Part shown: piece after piece, positions 1 to 9,057 of the stretch | How the letters are laid out: each line of letters begins with the position of its first letter | Position numbering within the stretch: position 1 is the first letter of the stretch | Origin: Priapulus caudatus | Taxonomy: Eukaryota > Priapulida > Priapulimorpha > Priapulimorphida > Priapulidae | Assembly (NCBI RefSeq): GCF_000485595.1 | Contig: NW_014578983.1 | Location: forward strand, 1 to 21,186 | DNA: 21,186 bases | Direction: 5' to 3' | Made by a program: the position numbers and the translations under genes | The notes under the pieces: generated by a model | Told to the model about the DNA's origin: nothing | Database searches by the model: none | The model's input: only the letters and a program-made list of their open reading frames with translations

Positions 1-59
1 ATAGATAGATAGATAGATAGAGAGAGAGAAAGAGAGAGCGAGAGAATATAGAGAGAATA
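1..59. repeat. GATA then GA simple repeat (end of a longer tract)
   Basis: Five perfect GATA units run into GA dinucleotides. The same GATA-to-GA transition sits just before the other two copies of block A (about 1205-1325 and 10098-10200), so this is probably the right end of a tract that continues outside the window. Confidence 0.95.
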
Positions 60-666
60 GAGAAGGAGAGGAGCGAAGGGACCAAACATGTTGGCGACTG
101 TACAACTGTTCACTGCGGTTGGCATCATGCTCTCTTATGGACGACACCCGCACGCAGCCTCCTGGTGGACCAAATCTATACACACATTGCAAGGGTAAGC
201 AACTCACATCTTCAGAGAAATCGGATTCTCTAGAGCTCTTTAAGAATTGACGCTCCTACCTCGCCTGTATGCTTTCCTCCTACGTGTGTATAAAAGGCAA
301 GCTCCAAGTTAATTACCATCGATTTCACGTTGGAATATTTCCCGGTAGCGTTTATGATATTTTCTTTCTATGCGCCGATATCCTTATGGAGAAGTCTCTC
401 GCTTTATTATATGATTCTTAGGTTCCATTAATATTATCTGCATTAAACTGGGGATCTTGTGGATAGTGCATCTAACCAATGGTGGCATACGCAATAAATT
501 GAGTATGAGAGTGTAACTAAGGCTGTCTTCTGCGCTGCTTAACACCCACTATAACATTAGTTTCGCCCCAGTAACCGCATCTTCTTATTACAATAATGGT
601 TAAATACGTGCAGGGCTATTTGCCGCAAGAATAAGAGTTGACGAACACCTGCATGTGAGCAACATT
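60..666. repeat. Block A, copy 1
   Basis: About 600 bases that recur at 1326-1970 and 10200-10840. This copy and the third are nearly identical, and both differ from the second by many small indels and substitutions in the first 130 bases. The block holds a hairpin-like stretch near 213-235 (AGAGAA ... TTCTCT), a TATA box, and no long open frame. It is cut off by the single N at 667: the third copy continues from the same point into the MITE-like element, while this one restarts in a GA tract. I infer an assembly join here rather than a biological boundary. Confidence 0.85.
289..297 (+). promoter_or_regulatory. TATA box in block A copy 1
   Basis: TATAAAAGG matches the animal TATA-box consensus and is conserved at the same place in all three A copies. 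The surrounding sequence (ACGTGTG before, AGCTCCAAGTTAATTACC after) is also conserved. Whether it drives transcription is inference. Confidence 0.45.
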
Positions 667-667
667 N
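667..667. other. Single ambiguous base (assembly join)
   Basis: One N replaces the expected continuation. Copy 3 of block A reads on as AGCCGCAGG, whereas here a GA tract begins immediately. This marks a probable join between two overlapping sequence pieces. Confidence 0.8.
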
Positions 668-851
668 GAGAGAGAGAGAGAGAGAGCGAGAGAGAGCGAG
701 GCGCGCCAGGAAAGAGCACGGAGAGAGGGCGACCAGCGAGGAAAGAGAGAGAGGGAGAGAGTGAGAGAGAGAGAGAGAGAAAGAGAGAGCGAAAGAGAAA
801 GAGAGAGCGGAGCGAGCGCAGCGAGCGAGAGAGAGCGAGAGAGAGAGAGAG

Positions 852-896
<45 letters not shown>

Positions 897-998
897 AGAG
901 AGAGAGAAGAGAGCAGGAGATAGGCGAGCGAGAAAGAGAGAGAAAGAGAGAGAATAGAGGAAGCAGAGATGGAGACCGAGAGATACGAGCAGAGCAGG

Positions 999-1037
<39 letters not shown>

Positions 1038-1071
1038 GAGAGAGAGTGCAAGCGAGAGAACTAGGGAAAGT

Positions 1072-1113
<42 letters not shown>

Positions 1114-1325
1114 TAGACTAAGGAAGTGATGAGAGAGAGAGGAGAGGAGAGAGCAGGAGCGAGAAAGACGAAGGCGCAGAAAGATAGAGAAAGAGAGCGA
1201 GCGAAAGATAGCGATAGATAAATAGATAGAGTAGATGATAGATAAGATAACTAGATAGACTAGGTGATAGATAAGAGAGAGAAAGAGCAGAAGAGAGAAA
1301 GAGAGCGAGAGAATATAGAGAGAAT
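668..1325. repeat. GA/GATA purine-rich tract
   Basis: About 650 bases of GA dinucleotides with interruptions, turning to GATA-like units at about 1205-1265. One strand is almost all purine. Long open frames on either strand (poly Arg-Glu on plus, poly Ser-Leu on minus) are products of the dinucleotide repeat and not genes. Confidence 0.95.
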
Positions 1326-1358
1326 ATGAGAAGGAGCGGGAGCGAAGGGATCGCAAAC

Positions 1359-1481
1359 ATGTTGCGACTGTACAAGCTGTTCACGATGGCGTTGGCATGC
1401 ATGCTCCTTTATGTGACACTACTCGCGCACTGCGTGCGTTCCTTTGTGTACCCAAATCTAATACCACACAATTGCACGAGG
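1359..1481 (+). CDS. Possible signal-peptide exon (41 codons), unrecognised
   Basis: The ATG at 1359 opens 41 codons beginning MLRLYKLF. A hydrophobic core (MALACMLLYVTLLA) and then HCVRS give a layout typical of a secretory signal with a cleavage region near residue 28. After the core come FVYPNLIPHNCTR and then AGG|GTAACA, a usable 5' splice site; copies 1 and 3 have the stronger GTAAGC at this place. The frame stays open without splicing to 1595, and an in-frame ATG lies upstream at 1326. Against it: copies 1 and 3 do not keep this frame, and the unspliced frame runs across the TATA box. I do not recognise the product. It could be a first exon of a secreted peptide, or chance. Confidence 0.25.
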
Positions 1482-1573
1482 GTAACAACTCACATCTTAG
1501 AGAAATCGGATTCTCTAGAGCTCATTAAGAATTGCGCTCCTACCTCGCCTGTATGCTTTCTCTCCTACGTGTG

Positions 1574-1582
1574 TATAAAAGG
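1574..1582 (+). promoter_or_regulatory. TATA box in block A copy 2
   Basis: TATAAAAGG conserved with the other two A copies. A start site would be expected about 30 bases downstream, near ATCGATTTCACG (about 1603-1614). A GA tract, which in insects often binds GAGA-type factors, lies about 250 bases upstream. In the inferred order the ATG mini-exon is downstream. Confidence 0.45.
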
Positions 1583-1970
1583 AGCTCCAAGTTAATTACC
1601 CATCGATTTCACGTTGGAATATTTCCGGGTAGCGTTATGATATTCTTTTATGGGCCGCCGATAATCCTTATGGAGAAGTCTCATCGCTTTCTTATATTAT
1701 TTTAGGATTCCATTAATTTATATCTTCATTAACTGGGGACTTTGGATAGTTGCATCTAACCAATGGTGGCATCGCAATAAACTTGAGTATGAGAGTGTAA
1801 CTACGGCTGTCTGTCTGCGCTGCTTTTACACCCTATAACATTAGTTTACGCCCAGTAACCGCATCTTCTTATTCCAATAGGTTAAAGTACGTGGCAGGGC
1901 TAATTTGCCGCAGAGAATAAAGAGTTGACGAACACCTCGCACTGTTAGCAACTTAGCCGGCAACGTGCTA

Positions 1971-2440
1971 TAGCTCGTTACACGAGACCTCGTATTTATG
2001 AATCGGTATTGCGAAATACCGATCTGAGACAAATACGGCGCGAGCGTTCACGCGCTGATTCGCAGGCTCCATGAAATACGGTATTATGCGAGCTGCGAGC
2101 TGCTTTAAAACAATCAAGCGACAATGCAAAATAAACAATGCTAATGCGCACGCAACTGCGATACCATACGTAGACTGGTCCCGAGCTCGACAGTTCCCTC
2201 GCGTGTCACTGGAACTGTCGAGCGGGACCAGTCTATAAAATACGCGCTCCAGAAATCGTATTTAGCGTTCACAGGAAGGAAATGCGCGTCCAAGAAATCT
2301 GTTTTCTCAAGCCGGAACCTTATTCGGGGTCTGGAAAGCCTCGTATTAGTCATAAAATACCCGATCTGTTTAGATACGTATTTCATTGCTCGATATTTTG
2401 CCAATCGTGTGAACGCTAAATACCGGATTCTTCACGTGTA
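1971..2440. mobile_element. MITE-like non-autonomous element, copy 1
   Basis: About 470 bases with no coding capacity. Motifs of the type AAATACGGTATTT / AAATACCGGAT recur many times, forward near the left end and inverted near the right. GTTACACGAG / GTGTGAACG also appear in inverted orientation at the two sides. The element is bracketed by imperfect direct repeats (AACGTGCTA at 1962; AACCGCTGCTA at 2441); in the better copy these are 12-base perfect repeats. Dense subterminal inverted motifs and direct repeats at the borders suggest a MITE-like DNA transposon of unknown superfamily. Exact ends are inferred from the direct repeats. Confidence 0.55.
2171..2235. repeat. 24-bp-stem hairpin inside the MITE-like element, copy 1
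   Basis: TAGACTGGTC...GACAGTTC pairs with GAACTGTC...GACCAGTCTA around a loop of about 15 bases, with one extra base in the left arm here. It sits at the centre of the element and is conserved at 11045-11108. The outer bases are TA on both sides. A stem of this size could fold as a precursor-miRNA-like RNA if transcribed. Confidence 0.8.
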
Positions 2441-2494
2441 AACCGCTGCTATATCGTGTATAACCTAGTATCGTCTGATCATCGCATATAGATC

Positions 2495-2567
2495 CAAGAG
2501 TTACATAAATAGAATTAATAATTTCTATAATAAAAGAGATATAATCTCCGCTATTAGTAGCTGCTTG
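2495..2567. mobile_element. Degraded copy of the 72-bp MITE
   Basis: Corresponds to 14905-14976, running from CAAGAGTTACAT to the final GCTTG. The arms no longer pair perfectly because of several small indels and substitutions. These could be sequencing errors or true decay. Confidence 0.65.
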
Positions 2568-2785
2568 ATATAATATAATAGTTGATCGACGCCGTCTTGT
2601 AAAGCGACATTACGATAGCTAGGCTTCTAATAATTTCGTATAAGCGCATAGCATTACTGACAGTGATTTAGGCATCGAAAGGATTTATTAGATTGAAGCG
2701 GCCTCTCCCACAATTCATCATCTCTGAAGCAGCGTACCGGACTCTGACGCAGTTTCGATATATGCCACATTTGCCCGTGCGTGTG
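2568..2785. repeat. Module m-a (block B copy 1)
   Basis: About 210 bases matching module m-b at 4692-4900. Shared landmarks in order are ATAATAGTTG, TCTGTAA.GACATTACGATAGCTAG, TTACTGACAGTGATT, CATCGAAAGGATTTATTA, TCATCTCTGAAGCA.CGTACCGGACTCTG and GCAGTTTCGATTATA. Four instances lie in the window. Function unknown. Confidence 0.75.
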
Positions 2786-3240
2786 AATCGTGTATGTGCA
2801 GGACCTTATATTTTGGCTATGTCGAACGAGAGCGATTCTAGTCGCAGGGAGCAAGCGGTCCGCCGGTCAAAGTCCGCTTATCTTAACGCGATGGTTAAGA
2901 TCAGATCGGGCATGAGTTCGATATGCACGACGTTGCGGTCCGCTGGTTTACCAAAATTTGCCGATACGAACGCGCTGGCGCAATCACGCAGATTCAAACT
3001 AATCGCTTCCTGTGTGTATTCGGCGAATTGTCGTCGTTGCCGCGTCAGTCGCACTACGGAAGAGTCATAAACTTGACGGTGTGTACCACACAGTCAGCGA
3101 GGCAACAGTAAACCGATTGTCCAATGAGTCAACTCATCATCATCATTATAGCGGGCCGTGAAATGTAAACGCGCTCACGCAGGCGTATATTAATATTTAC
3201 TGCTATTATTTTGATAACATTTTTCTTATTAAATTTGCAG

Positions 3241-3267
3241 TAATGTGTAAAAGAAGTACATATCAAG
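3241..3267 (+). CDS. Candidate 27-nt mini-exon with start codon, copy 1
   Basis: A strong 3' splice site (TTTTTCTTATTAAATTTGCAG, ending at 3240) is followed by TA and an ATG at 3243. Eight codons follow (MCKRSTYQ) plus one leftover G, then a strong 5' splice site, AAG|GTGAGCG, at 3268. Only this frame is open; the other two hit TAA at once. The leftover G would combine with the first two bases of the exon at 11689 (AT) to give an Asp codon, so the phases fit. The segment and its splice signals are conserved at 15659-15685. Product not recognised. It could instead be an internal micro-exon or a chance arrangement, and unspliced reading stops at TAG about 45 bases on. Confidence 0.4.
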
Positions 3268-3479
3268 GTGAGCGTGAATACTATATTCGCCCTATTGCTT
3301 AGTACTATTATCAGGGGGTACTCCCCCGCTTATTGTTCCCTTGATTTACTCATCGCGCTTCACCGTCCTATCTAGTATTTGCGCGTCTGGTTGCTGTTGG
3401 TCACAGACGATGTGTGATTACTTTCCATCTGTACCCCGGCGCTTCCCTTGATACCTCTTGCTCATCCACACCGAGAACT

Positions 3480-3741
3480 ACAACAAACATAACAACATGA
3501 ACAACATAACAACAACAAACATAACAACATCAACAGCGTAAACAATAACAACAACAACAACAAACATAACAACAGGAACAACAATAACAACAACAACAAT
3601 AACAACAACAACAAACATAACAACAGAAACAACAATAACAACAACAAACATAATAAAATAAACAACAATAACAACAACAACAAACATAACAACAGGAACA
3701 ACAATAACAACAACAACAAACATAACAACAGGAACAACAAT

Positions 3742-3772
<31 letters not shown>

Positions 3773-3866
3773 GCGACGACGATGGCATGGAAACAGCAAA
3801 CAGCAGCAGTGACAACGATGCCGACAACGGCGAAGACAACAACATCAACAGTAACATCACCACCAC

Positions 3867-3900
<34 letters not shown>

Positions 3901-3925
3901 TGAAACAACAACAGCAACAACAAAA
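3480..3925. repeat. AAC-rich tract grading into CAN/ATC repeats
   Basis: AAC trinucleotides carry a recurring motif, AACAAACATAACAACAGGAAC, several times to about 3770. Less regular sequence and an ATC/CAT run (about 3866-3900) follow. All three plus frames are largely open, as expected for this repeat. One reads Asn-rich and then acidic from about 3755, another Thr/Pro/Ser-rich from ATG 3770 to 4039. The minus strand reads poly Val/Leu/Cys. Copy 2 (15903-16330) breaks these frames repeatedly, so I do not call a gene. Confidence 0.9.
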
Positions 3926-4082
3926 GAAAGACCACCACCAACAAAAACAGAAAAGCTCGGTAGTGAAATTGCATATATCATATGCGCCCCTCTCCCTCTT
4001 ATTCCCGTGTATATAAACTATTACTGCGATTTCAAATAGGTTAAAATGAGAATCAGGAAAATATTTACATAATCCAAGTCAA

Positions 4083-4190
4083 CAGCAATAACAACAACAG
4101 CAGCAGAAGCAACAACAACAGCAACAGAACAGCAACATGAAACCCAACAAAAACAAAACAAATAACAACAACAATTGATGGCAGCACCAG
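4083..4190. repeat. CAG/CAA/AAC mixed tract
   Basis: Short Gln/Asn-codon-like repeat. One frame continues from about 4170 through LMAAPETSNV and a further run of mixed residues to CK at 4260, directly before AAG|GTGAGA, a good 5' splice site. Upstream in that frame is a TAA within the tract. The donor is not intact in copy 2 (GTAATGGTGCG near 16677). Exon status is unresolved. Confidence 0.7.
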
Positions 4191-4623
4191 AAACATCAAA
4201 TGTAACATACCAGCAACAGCGTGTTTATACATCCGATATTTATAGTCTTGTTGAATGTAAGGTGAGACGCCATACTAACGAACAACGCGTGTATGCCTGA
4301 GAGAAATTAAAGTAACACTATAGCGACCCCTCTGGGAATTTGCACAACATTAGCTTTTACCGTTCTGGGAATAATACATGAGGCCGAGTACACTTACAAT
4401 CCTGGGTAGATTTTAGGTTGCAATAATTTTCCATTTGTAAACTTTCCGCTGCGGCGGGTTATTGTGAATTACATGGCTTCATATTCCGCATCATTTTGTT
4501 AGGCAGCCGACAACTAAATGCACTGAGTGAATCTCAGATGCGGGTAAATTGATATCGATAGGCTCACAATGCATCCTCTAGCAGCATTTTTATGTTTTGC
4601 TTCGGTATTAGTGTCTTTGTGTC
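4191..4623. other. Unique interior of block B, no gene seen
   Basis: Ordinary-composition sequence conserved with about 16590-17088, for example CTTTCCGCTGCGGCGGGTTATTGTGAAT and GAGAGAAATTAAAGTAAC. Indels between copies break all frames and I see no recognisable product. Confidence 0.6.
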
Positions 4624-4681
4624 CTACTCTGGCACTAGTAAGATAATTCTGCTACATACAAAAACTGCCAATAGCGCAAAG
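4624..4681 (+). repeat. Direct repeat R, left
   Basis: About 58 bases (CTACTCTGGCACTAGTAAG ... AATAGCGCAAA) that recur at 4918-4974, about 85% alike by eye. The pair flanks module m-b. The same pair occurs in block B copy 2. Confidence 0.8.
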
Positions 4682-4691
4682 TTATCTTCGC

Positions 4692-4900
4692 ATATAATCT
4701 AATAGTTGGTAACGACGCGTCTGTAACGACATTACCTAGCTAGCTTCTCATAATTTTGTCACGCGCCATAGCTTACTGACAGTGATTCCAGCATCGAAAG
4801 GATTTATTAAGATCGCAGCGCGCCTCTCCCCACGAATTCTCATCTCTGAAGCACGTACCGGACTCTGGACGCAGTTTCGATTATAAATTATAGCCACAAT
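4692..4900. repeat. Module m-b (block B copy 1), with empty MITE site
   Basis: Second instance of the ~210-bp module. Its left end reads CGCATATAATCTAATAGTTG without any hairpin. In m-a of copy 2 the same words are split by the 72-bp MITE, which makes ATATAAT at 4692-4698 a paralogous empty insertion site. Confidence 0.75.
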
Positions 4901-4917
4901 TGCCTGTACTCTTACAA

Positions 4918-4974
4918 TACTCTGGCATTAGTAAGATATTTCTGCTATTTACAAAAACTGCTAATGGAGCAAAG
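4918..4974 (+). repeat. Direct repeat R, right
   Basis: Partner of 4624-4681 with substitutions such as CATTAGTAAGATATTTC for CACTAGTAAGATAATTC. Together with the left copy it brackets module m-b, so the module and one R may have arisen by a short segmental duplication. Confidence 0.8.
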
Positions 4975-5330
4975 CTATGTTATTCTCATACAAATCGATC
5001 ACGCGGCATATTTTCTGTTATATTGTTCACGTGATTATTACCCAAATAGATCAATATTGTTATACGCTGATATTAATTTATTATTCGACAGTAGCTTATA
5101 AGAACTTTCGCTTTATTATGCTTCGATTATCACTGATTTAACATACGATATCGGGTATTGCTAAGGAATTATTTTATTACAGGCCCAACGTGTGCGGCTT
5201 TGAAGAGATGCGTGCGAATCCACAGACGAGATTCTTCACGGAATGTAGGTCTGGTTCTAATAACCACGTATGCGGAAAACCAACGTAAGCTATTATTAGT
5301 AGTAGTATTATTGTTATCATGATTAATATT

Positions 5331-7470
5331 AGTAGTATTAACCGGATTTTTGGCTCATTTTTGGTATGTGAATGAATAAGAAATGAGTCTAGGGGTTTGT
5401 ATTTAAACATTATGCAATTTAGGTAGGGTTTTGGATTATATAGCATATTTATTGTAGACACGCAGATAACACGTCTGTGGTGTTCAACTCGTTTGGTTTG
5501 TTTTACATAGATTTCAGTTGAACTATTTTAATTGCAAAATTCCTGCTATGAACAAATTATGATTTTACTATTATTATTATATTATTTATTATTATGATAT
5601 AATGTATTTTTGCTAATGGAACTCAAGCGGGTATGCGCTTACGTTCACAAATTTGGATTTCATTTTTTTGTTTTTATAAATTATTTTTATATTTATATAT
5701 TATATTATTTATTATTTTCACATAAACAGTACACATTATTATCAGGTATTATGGGAGTTCTCCATATATACTCTTCGTTTCTTATGTACGTGATGGTTGT
5801 TCATTTAAATGACTTCTTCTCACTCACTCATTTTGTGTTCCTTTTTTGTGTGTGAGCTCGTGTCATTTGACACTTTCATTTAATTTGCGTAGCTTGATTA
5901 AATGTAAATTACATAGTGCTATGTAGTACGTATGGACTGCTTGAGCAATAGCCTTTACGCAGAAGCCGACGCAAGTAAGTGCGTAATAGAGAAATTGCGC
6001 GCAAAATAGAAGAAAGCTACTGTTGATGCCCGTTTAAGATGCGGATTCATGGGGTAGCTTTGAAACGTCACACTTTGAATTTGAAATATGGTTGCGCCTT
6101 CATTTGCAGCGCACTTTTATAATTCCTTTTATATCATAAAGAATATCTTAAACTGTTGGCAAATGCGCGGCGCGTATGTATGCCCGCGAACGTGCACATG
6201 ACAATTTTATTGATTCAGTACGGATCCGGAAATTAGGTGAAGAGTCTTGGTAAATACGAGTATGAGCGTTTGAGGGTTTTTGGAGCGATCCCGCATTTTA
6301 TTTTTCTAAAATTACCAGTTGAAATTTGATGGCTTCGGTGCCGTATGATATTTTAATAAGATGATTTTTCTTTGACACTGCTGCGGGAAATCAGGGGCTC
6401 TTACTTCACAAAGGTGGTTCGACCTCAAACCTATCCAGGATCTGCAATTTAGCACGTATTTATATTATGTACTCAGCCGATTTCATATGCTTCTGTATGC
6501 TGGAAACATTTACCGGAAACATCGAACAATCAAATTGTAAAACTGCCCTGTGAGTCCATAATTTATCGCGCTGATCGTTAGCTTAGCGTTGGCACCTTAC
6601 GCGTCTATATCACTACCGTCGATCAATACTCAATGTGAGACGGAATAATGTATTTTTATCTATCCATACCTCCTGCTTATTTGGACTGTGGGTCTCTCTG
6701 TATCCGAGCGTCGATAGTTGTCGCTAAATGATTAATTGTCCGATAGTCTTATGCTTAAGTCGCCTGACTTCTTCGTTGTGGGTTTATTGTCTCTTTTAGA
6801 CACTTGTCGTGTGCTCGTGTTGCTGTGCTCTACCAAAGGCTGTCGGTTGTGTGACTGATTGTTCCAACATTGGGACGCAAGCGAGTATGAGTAGTTTGTC
6901 TTTATTCGCAAACCTTTTTATTTTTACCTGAAGTTATTAATCAATATCTTTACAGGCAAACATGAATACAAACGAAATTTGTCCACCTAGCCTTATCTTG
7001 TTCGTCAGAAAGACATGCCGCGCATTAGACCAGCTCGTTTCGCACAACTTTTGCGGTGCTTATGCGAATTAATCAGAGTTTTCCCGCGCGTGTACGTGAT
7101 CATGTGTCCGGCAAGACTAATCGCGCAGCGATTTGCAGGTTCTCTATATAATATAGGAAGCCCTTTGATGTGAGCGCGGTTTATCCAGGAGGCAGGGTCG
7201 AACTCTGTCGCATGATTGCGCACGCAGAGATACGCAGATGCAAGACCCTCGCGGACTTCTCCCTATACTTACGTACACGCTGCTTATGGTGTGCCCCTCA
7301 TGTTTACATACGTCATTAAATGCTTCGGCATGCATTCGCTAATAATTGTCGAACTAGTGTATAATTTGTTTACGTTGTTAATGGCTTACGTTACAGTGTG
7401 TTCTACACGCATGCAATCACGCACGTACAACGTCATCTATTACGATAATGCTCATTACACGCGCAGCTTT
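5331..7470. other. Single-copy AT-rich stretch, no gene recognised
   Basis: About 2.1 kb present once in the window. It holds short TTA/TAT-rich runs (about 5284-5340, 5562-5612, 5660-5720) and otherwise mixed sequence. Open frames are short, and none has a recognisable motif. The longest non-repetitive one begins at 7216 on the plus strand, reads about 90 mixed residues and then runs into a CA repeat. I see no convincing splice-bounded exon. Confidence 0.7.
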
Positions 7471-7494
7471 TCTACTCACTCTTTTTTCTCTCTT

Positions 7495-7690
7495 CGCACA
7501 CCACACACCACACACCAGCACACACACACACACACCCCACCACACACACAGCACGCATAAGGCTGCTGCGCGTGGTCGCGCACGCCACAACGGTTAATAC
7601 ACTCACATGCACACGCATGTTACGTACACGCACACGCGTTACAGGCACTACACGCACTGCAACGTACAAATGCAGGGCACAGGCGTGTAC
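7495..7690. repeat. CA-rich tract with ACGC/ACAC interruptions
   Basis: Two CA-rich parts (7495-7560 and about 7598-7690) separated by GC-rich sequence. Scattered ACACGCAC words resemble those of block C, but the flanks do not match, so it is a separate tract. Confidence 0.9.
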
Positions 7691-8240
7691 GTTTTATGAA
7701 TAGAGATTAGTTTATTTATCAACATGGTGCAAAACCTTTTTTTACTGTGTGATTCTGTTGAAATCTTCATTCTACCACTAAGCGTTCAGGCAGGATTTTG
7801 ATACTTTTACGGGTGATTAAAAAATTCAACGATGTCATCAAAACGACTATCACTCGTTGGTATCGCTGATGGGCGGTATTTGAGTAATTGTTTATGAAAG
7901 GGAATGTTAAGTGTCAGGTGAATCTTAACATGGTATTAAATCCGCTGGTCTATAATACGTGAATTAAGAAATAACCGGCACCGTATTATCGTTCTATAGT
8001 CTCACTTTATTTTAACCAATAGTATTGAAAGTAGGTATATCTGAACATTTACCGATTCGGGGGAGGTGGCCGGATCGGGCTCACTAGACCGTCCGAATCT
8101 ATACCAAGAAACTTGCAAACAATACGCTAAGATTCTATTTTTGAGTATTTAACGCATCCATTTTAACTTTGGGCTGAAATTGCCGAAAACCTATTACTAC
8201 ACACAATGACAACAACGGACCCAATTCAATAACTAGCATT
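7691..8240. other. Single-copy stretch with no gene seen
   Basis: Mixed sequence with stops in all frames. There are no repeats beyond a small inverted word near 8054-8096. Nothing recognisable. Confidence 0.6.
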
Positions 8241-8414
8241 CATGCATTACAACAACAACAACAACAAAATCACACAACAACTACACACAAAACAACAACA
8301 ACACAACACAACACACAACAACACGACACCACTTTCAACTCAACTACGCATGCTAATTAACAACACAACAACAACAACAACACAAAACAACAAAAAACTA
8401 CAACACAACACAAG
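8241..8414. repeat. AAC/ACA tract
   Basis: AAC-type units with CACAAC variants. It lacks the AACAAACATAACAACAGGAAC motif of the block B tract, so it is not another B copy. Confidence 0.9.
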
Positions 8415-9057
8415 CACCATATATACTCTACTTACTATTATACTACTACTGACTACTGCTATCCTACTACTACTACTCTCTGCTACTACTTCGCTACTCT
8501 ATTTCTTTATGCTATACTGATGCCTACTTACTACTACACTACTACTACTTACTACTACTACTTACTACTACTACTACTATACTACTACTACTACACGTAC
8601 CACTTATTACTACTATATATTACTATACTACTACTACTACTACTACTACTACTACGTACTACACACTGCCATACTATTATACTACTTATACTACTACTAC
8701 TACTACTACTACTCACTACTTATTACTTACTATACTAGGGCTACTACTACTACCACACTACTATACTACTACTATATACGACTTCTACTACTACTTCTAC
8801 TTACTACTTACTACTAGTACATTACTACTACTACTATATACTACTTACTAACTACTCTCTACTTTACTACTATTACTACTACTACTACTACTAACTATCT
8901 ACTACATACTACTCTATCTACTACTATACTTATATATACTCTACTGCTCTACTACTTTACTGCTACACTACTACTCTATACTATATACTACGTACTAATA
9001 CTACTGCTACTAACGATATATACCCTTACCCTATTACTCTGGTACTAGTATCGTACT
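8415..9057. repeat. ACT (TAG on minus) trinucleotide tract
   Basis: About 640 bases of ACT/CTA/TAC units with interruptions. Its complement is the AGT/TAG family found on the plus strand at 11187-11670 and 17776-18118, so the same repeat family is here in inverted orientation. Tyr- or Leu-rich frames are repeat products. Confidence 0.95.

Larger units (their letters stand above)
1326..1970. repeat. Block A, copy 2
   Basis: Second copy of block A, continuous with the GA tract on its left and the MITE-like element on its right, so it shows the likely true order. It differs from copies 1 and 3 in its first 130 bases, where only this copy keeps a signal-peptide-like reading frame. The rest differs mainly by one-base indels. 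Confidence 0.85.
2441..5330. repeat. Block B, copy 1
   Basis: About 2.9 kb that recurs at 14852-17775 in the same order, with frequent one-base indels. In order it holds a degraded copy of the 72-bp MITE, module m-a, a conserved stretch of about 450 bases without a stable reading frame, a candidate mini-exon, an AAC tract, a CAG/AAC tract, direct repeat R, module m-b and a second R. Similarity to copy 2 ends near 5330, where copy 2 enters a TAG tract and this copy enters unrelated sequence. Confidence 0.85.

Noticed and set aside
213-235. Heat-shock-element-like GAA...TTC in block A
   Set aside because: The spacing between GAA and TTC is six bases rather than two, so it does not fit the HSE consensus; it is only a small inverted repeat.
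557-1356. Long Ser/Leu-rich (minus) and Arg/Glu-rich (plus) open frames in the GA tract
   Set aside because: GA dinucleotides lack stops in most frames; the composition is entirely repeat-driven and there are no gene signals.
3480-3770. CRISPR-like regular recurrence of AACAAACATAACAACAGGAAC
   Set aside because: The intervals are themselves AAC repeats of varying length, so there are no unique spacers; it is a higher-order variant of a microsatellite.
3462-3981. Minus-strand Leu/Val/Cys-rich frames of about 170 codons, looking membrane-like
   Set aside because: They are the translation of the GTT strand of the AAC tract in three frames, and are not kept in the second copy.
7216-7560. 114-codon plus frame with a hydrophobic middle
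   Set aside because: It ends in a CA repeat, has no splice or homology support, and lies in sequence with no other gene signs.
8242-8738. Asn/Gln- and Tyr/Leu-rich plus frames
   Set aside because: Direct translations of the AAC and ACT tracts.
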